A stretch of DNA of 16,089 nucleotides, from the NCBI GenBank assembly GCA_030705945.1, contig JAUZPS010000048.1, positions 1 through 16,089 on the forward strand, written 5' to 3'. Position numbers and translations under genes: made by a program. The notes under the pieces are model-generated. The model was given only the letters and a program-made list of their open reading frames with translations. It was not told where the DNA came from and did no database searches. Below are positions 1-6,805 of the stretch, piece by piece. The DNA comes from Bacillota bacterium (lineage in GTDB: Bacteria > Bacillota > Clostridia > Acetivibrionales > DSM-2933). The first letter of the stretch is position 1. Each line of letters opens with the position of its first letter.

Positions 1-1
1 G

Positions 2-52
2 TTTGTTGAGTATATGGTTAATACTTGCAATGAAAGGTTCAAATTAGCTTAA
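2..52 (+). CDS. Possible C-terminal tail of a gene entering from the left
   Basis: Frame 2 is open from the window edge to a TAA at 50-52 and reads FVEYMVNTCNERFKLA, a composition that looks like coding sequence. Only 16 residues are visible, so no family can be named and the open frame could be chance. If real, the gene converges on the CNNM gene, and palindromic repeats C1 and B1 separate the two ends. Confidence 0.3.
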   Translation, partial: FVEYMVNTCNERFKLA

Positions 53-75
53 GAGATTTATATTTGGATTGTAGC

Positions 76-180
76 TATATAAAAAGCGCTATTAATCTTA
101 CATTTGACGGAGCAAAATAACGAACGCTTTAACGTTATTTTGCGATAGGCAAATGTAAAAGATTAATTGCTTTTTATATA
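76..180. repeat. Palindromic repeat C, copy 1
   Basis: A 105-bp near-perfect inverted repeat. The outer arms TATATAAAAAGC (76-87) and GCTTTTTATATA (169-180) are exact complements. The next pair, ATTAATCTTACATTTG and CAAATGTAAAAGATTAAT, pairs with a 2-base bulge, and GCAAAATAACG pairs with CGTTATTTTGC near the centre. A diverged copy lies at 1903-1978. It codes for nothing and looks like a small non-autonomous element. It could also act as a two-way terminator between the converging gene ends. Confidence 0.8.
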
Positions 181-248
181 TATATTTTGCAATAAAATTT
201 TACATCAATTTTTTTATATTGCAAAATATGTAGCTTGATTCATAAGTT
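179..248. repeat. Palindromic repeat B, copy 1
   Basis: A 70-bp sequence repeated at 6619-6687 in the same orientation with a few substitutions and small length changes. Its core is an inverted repeat, ATATTTTGCAAT pairing with ATTGCAAAATAT, followed by a conserved tail ending CATAAGTT. It abuts repeat C1, sharing two bases, and ends 6 bp from the CNNM stop codon. Confidence 0.8.
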
Positions 249-254
249 TATTAT

Positions 255-1559
255 TTATTCTTTAGTTACTAATACTCGAGATATTCTATTTCGTTCCATT
301 TCAGCTATCTCAAATTTGTAATTTTCATAGATGATCTTCTTTCCAACTTCAGGAACAGCATCTTCTAGGGAAATATGAATCCAGCCCCCAAGTGTATCAA
401 CTTCTTCATTAGAAATATCAGTTCCGATTTGGCTGTTTAAGTCCTCAATAAGCAAACGCCCGTCAACTGAGTATCCATTCTCCATTTCTTCAACATATAG
501 CCTCTCATTGTCAAACTCGTCCTGTATTTCTCCAACAATCTCTTCAACTATGTCTTCTAATGTAATTAGACCAGCGGTTCCGCCAAATTCATCTACTACA
601 ATAGCGATCAATATTCTGTTCTTTTTCATTAACCTTAATACATTGCTTAACTCCATTGACTCAGGAACTTTTAGTATCTTTCTTATTATGTTTTTTAAGT
701 CCATTTTATCTTTACTGTTAAGATCCGCAAAGAAATCAGTTACATGAACAAAACCGATAATATTGTCTTTATCCCCATCAGCTACTGGAAAACGGGTATG
801 TCTTGTACTTTTTATCTTATTAAGATTTTCATCATAAGAATCGTCAGTATATAATATGATTGCGCTTGTCCTTGGAACCATAGCCTCCCTTGCGACTCTG
901 TCTGAAAAGTCAAAAACATTATCAAAAAGAACGCTTTCAGTTTTATCGATTAAGCCGCTTTTCTGACTTTCACTCACCAGAATCCTGATTTCTTCCTCTG
1001 AATGCGCCTGCTCGCTTTCGCTCAGTGGTTTAAGACCTACAAGTTTTAATATCTGGATTGAAATTCGATTTAAGACCCAATTAAAAGGATATGTTATTTT
1101 GTAAAAACCCATAAGTGGATAAGCAATCCATAATGCCATTGCTTCAGTTCTTTGAATTGATATTGATTTTGGAGCAAGCTCTCCTAGAATTATATGTAAC
1201 ATTGTTATCAATGCAAAGCCGATAGCAAAGGCTATTGTATTCGTAGTTCCAATAGGTAGATTAAAATATGAAAACACAGGCTTTATAGCATCAGCTACAG
1301 CCGGCTCTCCAATCCACCCCAGACCAAGAGAAGCTAGAGTAATGCCAAATTGACAAGCTGAAAGATAGGAATCAAGCTTCATAGTAATTTTCTGAACAAT
1401 AACTGCCTTTTTATTACCTTCATTTATCAACTGAGTTATCCTTGAACCCCTTACCTTAACCATAGAAAACTCTGCCGCTACAAAAAAGCCATTAATAAAT
1501 ACAAGTAAAAGAACAATTACCAAGTTAAATATAATCTGACTGATACTATGACTGTCCAA
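255..1559 (-). CDS. CNNM / CorC-HlyC family membrane protein with CBS pair
   Basis: This 434-residue protein belongs to the CNNM/HlyC/CorC family, often annotated hemolysin or Mg/Co efflux protein. Relatives are linked to divalent-cation, mainly Mg, transport or homeostasis. An N-terminal DUF21/CNNM membrane domain covers about residues 1-190 (NGFFVAAEFSMV early, then GELAPKSISIQ). A CBS pair follows (EAMVPRT; VVDEFGGTAGLITLEDIVEEIVGEI in relatives' usual position), then a CorC_HlyC C-terminal domain ending ISRVLVTKE. I place the start at TTG 1557-1559: GGAGGAG (1568-1574) lies 8 nt upstream and the protein then begins MDSHSISQIIF. The frame stays open for 19 more codons, but these run into repeat A copy 1 and lack a binding site. 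Hemolytic activity should not be assumed. Confidence 0.93.
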   Translation of the reverse strand: MDSHSISQIIFNLVIVLLLVFINGFFVAAEFSMVKVRGSRITQLINEGNKKAVIVQKITMKLDSYLSACQFGITLASLGLGWIGEPAVADAIKPVFSYFNLPIGTTNTIAFAIGFALITMLHIILGELAPKSISIQRTEAMALWIAYPLMGFYKITYPFNWVLNRISIQILKLVGLKPLSESEQAHSEEEIRILVSESQKSGLIDKTESVLFDNVFDFSDRVAREAMVPRTSAIILYTDDSYDENLNKIKSTRHTRFPVADGDKDNIIGFVHVTDFFADLNSKDKMDLKNIIRKILKVPESMELSNVLRLMKKNRILIAIVVDEFGGTAGLITLEDIVEEIVGEIQDEFDNERLYVEEMENGYSVDGRLLIEDLNSQIGTDISNEEVDTLGGWIHISLEDAVPEVGKKIIYENYKFEIAEMERNRISRVLVTKE

Positions 1560-1602
1560 TTCTACTACTCCTCCAGTATATTCATTTTTATTCCAACTTA
1601 AA

Positions 1603-1643
1603 TTAGGGCGTTTCAAAAAATTCGTTGTTCAAGTTTATATGAC
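1603..1643 (+). repeat. Repeat A, copy 1 (truncated, left half only)
   Basis: This matches about the first 40 bp of repeat A (left terminus AGGGCGTTTCAAAAAA, then TTCAAGTTTATATGAC) and then diverges. It starts about 45 bp upstream of the CNNM start codon. The part carrying the -10-like box in full copies is missing. Confidence 0.8.
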
Positions 1644-1696
1644 AACTTCTGTAATATAAGATTAAAGCTTAATAATTTCTAAATTCTCTCAAAGGA

Positions 1697-1725
1697 ATTA
1701 TATCATGAAGTTTGTGTAAGGTAAA
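1697..1725 (-). promoter_or_regulatory. Candidate sigma-A promoter for the CNNM gene
   Basis: On the minus strand, TTTACC (1720-1725) is followed by 17 nt and TATAAT (1697-1702), with a TG one base upstream of the -10 (TGATATAAT), i.e. an extended -10. It would give a leader of about 130 nt running through the truncated repeat A copy. The -35 is imperfect. The -10 inside repeat A copy 2, farther upstream, is an alternative. Confidence 0.5.
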
Positions 1726-1785
1726 TGGAATAGAAAATATTTAATGTTTTTCTCTGATATAAAACTTAATATTTGAGTCATCTAT

Positions 1786-1887
1786 TAAGGGCGTTTCAAA
1801 AAATTCCTTGTTCAAGTTTATACAACGAAAACCCATTATATCAGTTTTTTGAAACGACCAGTTGCTAAGTTTTTTTGATACTACCTA
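1786..1887 (+). repeat. Repeat A, copy 2
   Basis: A near full-length copy. The left terminus AAGGGCGTTTCAAAAAA pairs with an internal arm TTTTTTGAAACGACC (to about 1860), followed by the right module ending TTTTTTTGATACTACCTA. The palindrome carries CCCATTATATCA, which on the minus strand reads TGATATAATGGG, an extended -10 box facing the CNNM gene. It lies behind truncated copy 1, so two insertions sit in tandem. Confidence 0.85.
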
Positions 1888-1902
1888 AAATGATTAATCA
1901 TT

Positions 1903-1978
1903 ATTAATCTTACATTTAGCAGAGCAAAATAACGAACACTTTTAAGGGATTTTGTGATAGATAAATGTAAAAGATTAA
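1903..1978. repeat. Palindromic repeat C, copy 2
   Basis: This is a diverged copy of the 76-180 repeat. ATTAATCTTACATTT pairs with AAATGTAAAAGATTAA around a centre that shares GCAAAATAACGAAC with copy 1. The central complement has decayed (GGGATTTTGTGATAG against CGTTATTTTGCGATAG). It lies directly downstream of repeat A copy 2. Confidence 0.75.
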
Positions 1979-2005
1979 CCATTCTTAATATTTTTAACAA
2001 ATATT

Positions 2006-2054
2006 TTTCTAAAAGGGAAATAACCAGTTAGCCTGGTCATTTCCCTTTTAGAAA
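2006..2054 (-). terminator. Strong hairpin after the hydrogenase-like sensor gene
   Basis: A perfect 16-bp stem (2006-2021 with 2039-2054, TTTCTAAAAGGGAAAT and its complement), one mismatch, then a further 5-bp stem (ACCAG/CTGGT) and a 5-nt loop. It starts 28 bp past the sensor gene's stop codon. T-rich stretches lie inside the arms rather than in a clean run after the stem, so termination is likely but not certain. It may work in both directions. Confidence 0.65.
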
Positions 2055-2063
2055 TTTTATGCG

Positions 2064-2081
2064 ATTTTTGAAACGTCCCTA
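2064..2081 (-). repeat. Isolated terminus of repeat A (inverted)
   Basis: The plus-strand sequence TTTTTGAAACGTCCCTA is the reverse complement of a repeat A left terminus (TAGGGACGTTTCAAAAA against TAAGGGCGTTTCAAAAA). It stops 1-2 bp short of the sensor gene's stop codon. With the left terminus at 1786 it brackets a roughly 295-bp block. Confidence 0.6.
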
Positions 2082-2082
2082 T

Positions 2083-3981
2083 CTATTGCTTCTGCTCCTC
2101 TAACATCAATTCCGCTGCTGAAAGGGTTTCCTGATTCTTAGCCGTTATCTCTTCCACAGTTGCTGATATGTTTGTAATATCGCCATTTACATTAAATACT
2201 CTGGTTTCCAATTCTCTTGCAATTTTATTTATTTGTTCTATTACCTCTAGGATTTTTGACTCATCCTTATTAGTTGATTCAGCCGACTTTTTTGATTGTT
2301 CAGCAAGCTTTTTTACCTCTTCCGCAACTACCATGAATCCCTTGCCGGCTTCACCTGCTCTTGCCGCTTCTATAGAAGCGTTTAACGCTAAGAGATTTGT
2401 CTGGTCGGAAATACTTACTATTTCTCCAGTTACATAGCTGAATTTCTCAATACTTTGTTCCATTTCATTAATATGAGATCTCAGATTTGTTGATATTTCA
2501 AGCAGTATTGAAATATCACTGCTTATATTGCAAATGCTTTTTGCGTTTTCTGAGCTTCCTGCCGCTATTTCTCCTAAAGCGTTTGTTATCTGCTCAACTC
2601 TTTTATGCAATAATTGCAGTCGATCATTCTTTTCCTTGCTTAGAGCTTCAACATGATTTAAGGCTTCGGTAATCTCCTGTTTCTGAGCTTCGATAGCATT
2701 CTTCTCCTGAGACTGCTTTAAGTTGTAATCAATACAATTTTCAATATGATTACTATTATTGTAAATAGCTTTTGCCATTTCAAGACAGGTTCCATAACCG
2801 CATGCATTGCAGTTTCTAGCTCTCGAATTCTCTGTATCTTTCTTCATTTGAAGATAGATTGTTTCAAGTTCACTGTCTGAAGGCTCCTTATACGGTTCTA
2901 TATTTTCATCGATATACCCTCTCGTAAAGTCATCCAAATTCAGTTCTTTATCAAAATACTTCAAAAGTTTATCAGGTTTATTGTGATATTTATCTCGCGT
3001 TTTAATCCTTTGTATGTTTGTAATTTCATCAATATCAGTTATATCAATATTTTTGCATGTTCCGGAGCCACAATTGCAACCATGTGAACAGCTCAATATA
3101 TCTACCAACATAGGCAAAGATTTATTGCTATTAAGCCTGTCTGAATATTCATCCAAATAATCATACGCTAATTCGGTTCCTTCAACCTGCTTAATCCATG
3201 CATTCTTATTATAATGGTAAACATTCTCTTTTAATCCGCCCGGAGCGCTGTATATATCCCCAAGTGTAAATGCGGATTTCTTGAAATCAACGTCCGGATA
3301 GTCATTTAAGTTTATTCTATTCTTCTCAATATGCTCCATCAACTTTTTAAATGTCACGTTATAATTCACATACCCATATGTGTTCTCATCCGCAAATTCC
3401 GTCTTTTTAGCAATGCACGGTGAGAGAAAACATAGCTCATGAGTCTCTTTAAGGTATTTTCTAAGATAAATAGCAATGCACATTGCCGGACTATGTATAG
3501 GAGCTAAAGCTGGAATAACTTCCTTTTGATATTTCTGTATAAAGTTTACAATTGAAGGGCAAGGTTGAGCGACAATTGAACTTAAATTTTTCTGTTTAAT
3601 AACTTTTAAATAGGCCCAAGTTGTAATATCAGCGCCAAGGGAAACATCATAAATGTCCACAGCGCCTAACGATTTTAAATATCCAAGAATTTTCTTATAA
3701 TTTTTATAGTTTGTTTTTAGGGCTGGAGCTGCTATAACACTAATTTTCTTACCGTTCTTCATATCCTGCAAAAACTTATCAGTATCGTCTAAATACCCTC
3801 TGGCCTGATGATCGCACACCTCAATACATTTTCCGCAGGAGATGCAACGCTGTCTATGAATGACTGTCTTACTCTCCCCATTTTTTAAATATGATGTATT
3901 AGCGCTTTTTACCGGACAAGCATAAATACACTTATTGCACCCAGTACAATTCTCTTCAATAGTAAATACAACTGAATCCAT
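2083..3981 (-). CDS. Soluble sensor: ferredoxin + [FeFe]-hydrogenase-like + Fe-S + chemoreceptor signalling domain
   Basis: A 632-residue modular protein with no membrane segment. Two 4Fe-4S motifs open it (C12/15/18/22 and C46/49/52/56). A hydrogenase large-subunit-like region (about 85-310) keeps the four cysteines expected to hold the H-cluster cubane: C141 (QPCPS), C189 (SPCIAKK), C298 and C302 (CSHGC). The TSCCP motif of catalytic enzymes is reduced to QPCP, so the proton-transfer cysteine is absent. An FeS domain of PF04060 type follows (C391, C394, C399, C416). The C-terminus is a coiled chemoreceptor domain with the hairpin-tip sequence SDQTNLLALNASIEAARAGE. This fits a sensory, not fermentative, hydrogenase relative, probably reporting H2 or redox state to a CheA/CheW pathway. 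AGGAG lies 10 nt before the ATG. The ligand is inferred. Confidence 0.88.
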   Translation of the reverse strand: MDSVVFTIEENCTGCNKCIYACPVKSANTSYLKNGESKTVIHRQRCISCGKCIEVCDHQARGYLDDTDKFLQDMKNGKKISVIAAPALKTNYKNYKKILGYLKSLGAVDIYDVSLGADITTWAYLKVIKQKNLSSIVAQPCPSIVNFIQKYQKEVIPALAPIHSPAMCIAIYLRKYLKETHELCFLSPCIAKKTEFADENTYGYVNYNVTFKKLMEHIEKNRINLNDYPDVDFKKSAFTLGDIYSAPGGLKENVYHYNKNAWIKQVEGTELAYDYLDEYSDRLNSNKSLPMLVDILSCSHGCNCGSGTCKNIDITDIDEITNIQRIKTRDKYHNKPDKLLKYFDKELNLDDFTRGYIDENIEPYKEPSDSELETIYLQMKKDTENSRARNCNACGYGTCLEMAKAIYNNSNHIENCIDYNLKQSQEKNAIEAQKQEITEALNHVEALSKEKNDRLQLLHKRVEQITNALGEIAAGSSENAKSICNISSDISILLEISTNLRSHINEMEQSIEKFSYVTGEIVSISDQTNLLALNASIEAARAGEAGKGFMVVAEEVKKLAEQSKKSAESTNKDESKILEVIEQINKIARELETRVFNVNGDITNISATVEEITAKNQETLSAAELMLEEQKQ

Positions 3982-4011
3982 TGACTTTACGCTCCTTTCC
4001 TAAAAACTTAA

Positions 4012-4039
4012 ATTGACAAGTTTTCTTTTTTATACTACC
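4012..4039 (+). repeat. Fragment of repeat A (right module)
   Basis: AAGTTTTCTTTTTTATACTACC (4018-4039 area) differs by one base from the right module of the repeat A copy ending at 6620. The preceding bases resemble the other copies' GTTGA.AAGTT. No left half is present. It begins 31 bp upstream of the sensor gene's start codon, so again just ahead of a minus-strand gene. Confidence 0.6.
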
Positions 4040-4141
4040 ACATTAATGTATAGTTGTTTAATCGGTAGAAATTCGGAAAACCTTAATAAGATAAACGAAA
4101 ATAAGCGAACATATTAAATTTTACAGTCCGGTATCTCCAAT

Positions 4142-5944
4142 TTACAACGGAATCCTTTGATAAGAATATAGACCAGAAACCTTATCCCTGCTGCTGTAAT
4201 CAAACAAAACAGTCGTTTTACCTGAGGGTAATTCGTTGTCTGTTACGTCAAAATTAAATATTTCGACATGAATCTTTTTTAATATCTGTTTAGAAGGTAT
4301 ACCCTTAAAATGCGGCAAATAGAATTGAATATTGGACTCAAGCCTTAGAAATTCGAAAACATCTTCATTTCTTATAACTTCTTTATTATGGCTTATCCCC
4401 TCAGGTAAATTATTAGTGCTGTCAGATGACAGAAAATCAAACTTTAAGATTTCTTCCGCTTTAATAATGTTCACCATGGAATATTCCCTTAAAAAAGTAT
4501 AGAGAATTGAATAAAGTTCCCTACTTGAAATTGATCTTGCATAAAGGCCATTTTCTTTCCAATAGTATGAAAGGGCGCTAAAAAAAACAAATGGGCTCAT
4601 ATTCAGAACTTTCATTGAATAATCCAGCGACTTTTGAAATTTACCCGAATTAAAATATCTTTCAACTATCTCTTCTATGTCTTTTAATTTTATTATTTCA
4701 TCATAACTTATAAATTTATTGCAAAAAATCTCATATGGAGCTTTTTGTTTATACAAGTAGCTGTACATATCTGCTTCTCTTCTCATCTTTGATCCCTTTA
4801 AAAGCTTCAGAAATCCTAGCTGAAGCTGATGGGGCTTTAATGCGTATACTTTATTAAAAGATTCCTGAAAGGACTTGTAGTCCTCTTCTGGAAGTCCCGC
4901 TATGAGATCCACATGAATATGCATCGTACCTAAAGAAATTAATTTATTAATATTATTAAATAATTTTGCCAAATCAGTTTTTCTCTCAATTAATTCTAAA
5001 GTACGTAAATTAACTGTCTGAATACCTATTTCCAACTGTATCAATCCCTTAGGAGCCTTATTTAATATATTCATAATCTTATCGTCAAATAAATCTCCGG
5101 CAACCTCAAAATGGAAATTTGTATCTCTTGCTTTTTCAATTATAAAGGTTAACAGCTCGCCAGCCCTTTCCCTATTACAGTTAAAGGTTCTGTCAACAAA
5201 TTTTATCTGCTTTACTTTGGCGTCAAGCAATCTTAAAATATCTTTTTTAGTTCTGTCCAAAGAAAAGTATCTTACACCGTCAAATGTTGAAGATATACAA
5301 TATGAACATGAGAAGGGGCATCCCCTTGAGGATTCAAAGTATATAATCCGGTTACTGCCAAGGTTTGACAGCATTTCATCAGTATATGGCGATGGAATTG
5401 AATCAAGATTTTGTACAAGGTTAAAGCAATTATTATTAAATATTTGATTATCAACTCTAAAAAAAAGCCCAGGTATATCATTTAAAATATTACAGTCTTT
5501 AGTGTTAAGCTCATCCGCTCCCTCTATTTTATTATTTTCTCCTTGAGTTATTAAACTTTTACGAATATGTTTTAACAATAACCGGAAAGCATTTTCACCT
5601 TCACCAGTAATAATATAGTCAATAGCTGCAATTTTCTCCATTAAGGAGTAAGAATTATATGAAACTTCAGGTCCTCCCAGAACTATTTTTATTTCTGGTA
5701 AAAGCGCTTTTAAATTTACTATAATATCGCAAACATATTCTATGTTCCAAATATAACAAGAGAAAGCCGCTATATCAGCCTTCTCGTTATAGATAGACGC
5801 CAACACAGAGTCCTGTTTGTCATTAATTGTGTATTCAAGAACCTTTACTTCACCTAACGCTTGTCCGCATACTGATTTCAAGTACCAGACCGAAAGAGAA
5901 GAATGTATAAATTTTGAATTAACTGCTATTAACAAAGTTTTCAT
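4142..5944 (-). CDS. B12-binding-type radical SAM protein, DUF4080-like
   Basis: A 600-residue protein. Residues 1 to about 140 form a Rossmann-like cobalamin-binding-type domain (LGGPEVSYNS, ITGEGENAF) without an obvious DxHxxG base-off histidine. The radical SAM core follows, with the cluster motif C209-x3-C213-x2-C216 in SSRGCPFSCSYC, which holds a 4Fe-4S cluster and cleaves S-adenosylmethionine. The C-terminal third resembles the DUF4080 extension of this family. The substrate is unknown; relatives are usually annotated only as B12-binding radical SAM proteins. I start at ATG 5942-5944 because GAGG lies 6 nt upstream; a TTG 12 nt earlier overlaps that site. It appears to be a single-gene unit with its own strong promoter. 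Confidence 0.88.
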   Translation of the reverse strand: MKTLLIAVNSKFIHSSLSVWYLKSVCGQALGEVKVLEYTINDKQDSVLASIYNEKADIAAFSCYIWNIEYVCDIIVNLKALLPEIKIVLGGPEVSYNSYSLMEKIAAIDYIITGEGENAFRLLLKHIRKSLITQGENNKIEGADELNTKDCNILNDIPGLFFRVDNQIFNNNCFNLVQNLDSIPSPYTDEMLSNLGSNRIIYFESSRGCPFSCSYCISSTFDGVRYFSLDRTKKDILRLLDAKVKQIKFVDRTFNCNRERAGELLTFIIEKARDTNFHFEVAGDLFDDKIMNILNKAPKGLIQLEIGIQTVNLRTLELIERKTDLAKLFNNINKLISLGTMHIHVDLIAGLPEEDYKSFQESFNKVYALKPHQLQLGFLKLLKGSKMRREADMYSYLYKQKAPYEIFCNKFISYDEIIKLKDIEEIVERYFNSGKFQKSLDYSMKVLNMSPFVFFSALSYYWKENGLYARSISSRELYSILYTFLREYSMVNIIKAEEILKFDFLSSDSTNNLPEGISHNKEVIRNEDVFEFLRLESNIQFYLPHFKGIPSKQILKKIHVEIFNFDVTDNELPSGKTTVLFDYSSRDKVSGLYSYQRIPL

Positions 5945-5973
5945 GTTATACCTCAAAAGTTTATTGCGAGGTA

Positions 5974-6002
5974 ATTATAACAGTCATGAATTTTAATTTC
6001 AA
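5974..6002 (-). promoter_or_regulatory. Sigma-A promoter of the radical SAM gene
   Basis: On the minus strand, TTGAAA (5997-6002), exactly 17 nt, then TATAAT (5974-5979). Transcription would begin near 5967, giving a leader of about 22 nt. ACCTC next to the -10 could pair with the gene's GAGGT ribosome site, but it lies at or before the predicted start, so a switch is unlikely. Confidence 0.82.
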
Positions 6003-6074
6003 GGTTTTGTTATAAAACTTTACATTTATAAGACTACAGTAAATTTAATTTTACTGTTCGTTATCAATACATAA

Positions 6075-6461
6075 TTAAGGCATAACTTTTATAATAAGAT
6101 CAAGCAAGGATGTTATTATGGGAACAGCAAGAAAAATAATTGCGACTTTGCCTGCCAGCTCAATTTTTGACGCTATTGCGCCTTCCCCAGCGTCTTTACA
6201 TATCTCGGCTCCAAACTCAACAATATATGCAATACCCACTATTTTTAATAATGTAGATAAATAACTCGTATCAATGTTAGCTTTTGCTGCTATACCATTT
6301 AGTAATTCAATAATACTTGAAAGTTTGCCCGCTACTATAAGAAAGATAACAACTCCTGTTATAATACTCAGCAGCAAGGCAATATCAGGGCGGTGAGATT
6401 TTAAGACAATAACAAGCACTGTAGCTACAATTCCCAGCCCGACGATTTGAAGTATCTCCAT
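6075..6461 (-). CDS. spoIIIAD: Stage III sporulation protein AD homologue, outside the spoIIIA cluster
   Basis: A 128-residue, very hydrophobic protein matching SpoIIIAD along its length: MEILQIVGLGIVAT at the N-terminus, then TLLKIVGIAYIVEFGAEICKDAGEGAIASKIELAGK, the family's most conserved block, and a C-terminal membrane helix. B. subtilis SpoIIIAD is 133 residues and belongs to the SpoIIIA-SpoIIQ channel complex between mother cell and forespore. Here no other spoIIIA gene is adjacent: a repeat cluster and then ligA lie upstream, and the radical SAM gene lies downstream. It may be a second paralogue or a displaced single copy. The ribosome site is weak (AAAGG about 13 nt before the ATG). 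No clear sigma-E or sigma-G promoter was found. Confidence 0.87.
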   Translation of the reverse strand: MEILQIVGLGIVATVLVIVLKSHRPDIALLLSIITGVVIFLIVAGKLSSIIELLNGIAAKANIDTSYLSTLLKIVGIAYIVEFGAEICKDAGEGAIASKIELAGKVAIIFLAVPIITSLLDLIIKVMP

Positions 6462-6514
6462 TTATTTCATCTGCCTTTTTTAATAGTTTAATTGCCCGTA
6501 AATTCCATAAAGTA

Positions 6515-6620
6515 TTAAGGGCGTTTCAAAAAATTCCTTGTTCAAGTTTATATGACGGAAACCCATTATATCAAGTTTTTGAAACGACCAGTTACTAAGT
6601 TTTCTTTTTGATACTACCTA
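6515..6620 (+). repeat. Repeat A, copy 3 (full length, 106 bp)
   Basis: This is the clearest copy. The left terminus TTAAGGGCGTTTCAAAAA pairs with TTTTTGAAACGACC (ending about 6590), forming a roughly 72-bp palindrome, followed by the right module ending TTTTTGATACTACCTA. The minus strand carries TGATATAATGGG, an extended -10 facing spoIIIAD, whose start codon is 54 bp from the left end. No good -35 is placed for it. Confidence 0.9.
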
Positions 6621-6687
6621 TATATTTTGCAATTAACATTTTACATCCATTTTTATATTGCAAAATATATACCTTGATACATAAGTT
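6619..6687. repeat. Palindromic repeat B, copy 2
   Basis: A 69-bp relative of 179-248: TATATATTTTGCAAT pairs with ATATTGCAAAATATATA, with the shared middle TTTTACATC and the shared tail CTTGAT.CATAAGTT. It lies inside the 178-bp element. Confidence 0.8.
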
Positions 6688-6710
6688 GCGAAAAGTTCAG
6701 CTTTGATAGT

Positions 6711-6739
6711 AAAATGCAGACGTATTAACTGCATTTTTT
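6711..6739. terminator. Hairpin terminator downstream of ligA, probably two-way
   Basis: A perfect 9-bp stem AAAATGCAG (6711-6719) / CTGCATTTT (6729-6737) with a 9-nt loop, flanked by T-runs on both strands: TTTTTT on plus and TTTT on minus. It lies about 70 bp past the ligA stop codon, within the MITE-like element, which may therefore supply ligA's terminator. Confidence 0.7.
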
Positions 6740-6805
6740 AATGTATAATCTTTTTCGTAACTTATATAAGGTAGTATCAAAAAATAGCTAATGCGCGCAT
6801 ATCAC

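Larger units (their letters stand above)
6606..6783. mobile_element. MITE-like element with terminal inverted repeats (178 bp)
   Basis: TTTTTGATACTACC.TATA at the left end is matched by TATATAAGGTAGTATCAAAAA inverted at the right end (about 6763-6783). The left terminus coincides with the right module of repeat A copy 3. Inside are repeat B copy 2, a second inverted pair (CATAAGTTGCGAAAAG against CTTTTTCGTAACTTATA) and a terminator-like hairpin. It has no coding capacity. The nested inverted repeats suggest a non-autonomous transposable unit, but no target-site duplication was identified. Confidence 0.6.

Noticed and set aside
508..747. Plus-strand open frame inside the CNNM gene
   Set aside because: It is antisense to well-conserved CBS coding sequence and has no ribosome site or protein-like pattern. 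The same applies to plus-strand frames inside the sensor, ligA, ymdB and rny genes.
2083..3981. Catalytic H2-producing [FeFe]-hydrogenase
   Set aside because: The TSCCP proton-transfer motif is reduced to QPCP, and the C-terminal chemoreceptor domain indicates signalling.
5945..5980. Hairpin that could hide the radical SAM gene's ribosome site (ACCTC with GAGGT, GTTAT with ATAAC)
   Set aside because: The left arm overlaps the -10 box and the predicted transcript start, so most of it would not be in the RNA.
6036..6057. ACAGTAAA/TTTACTGT hairpin after spoIIIAD as an intrinsic terminator
   Set aside because: The stem is AT-rich and only 8 bp, with no T-run on the minus strand.
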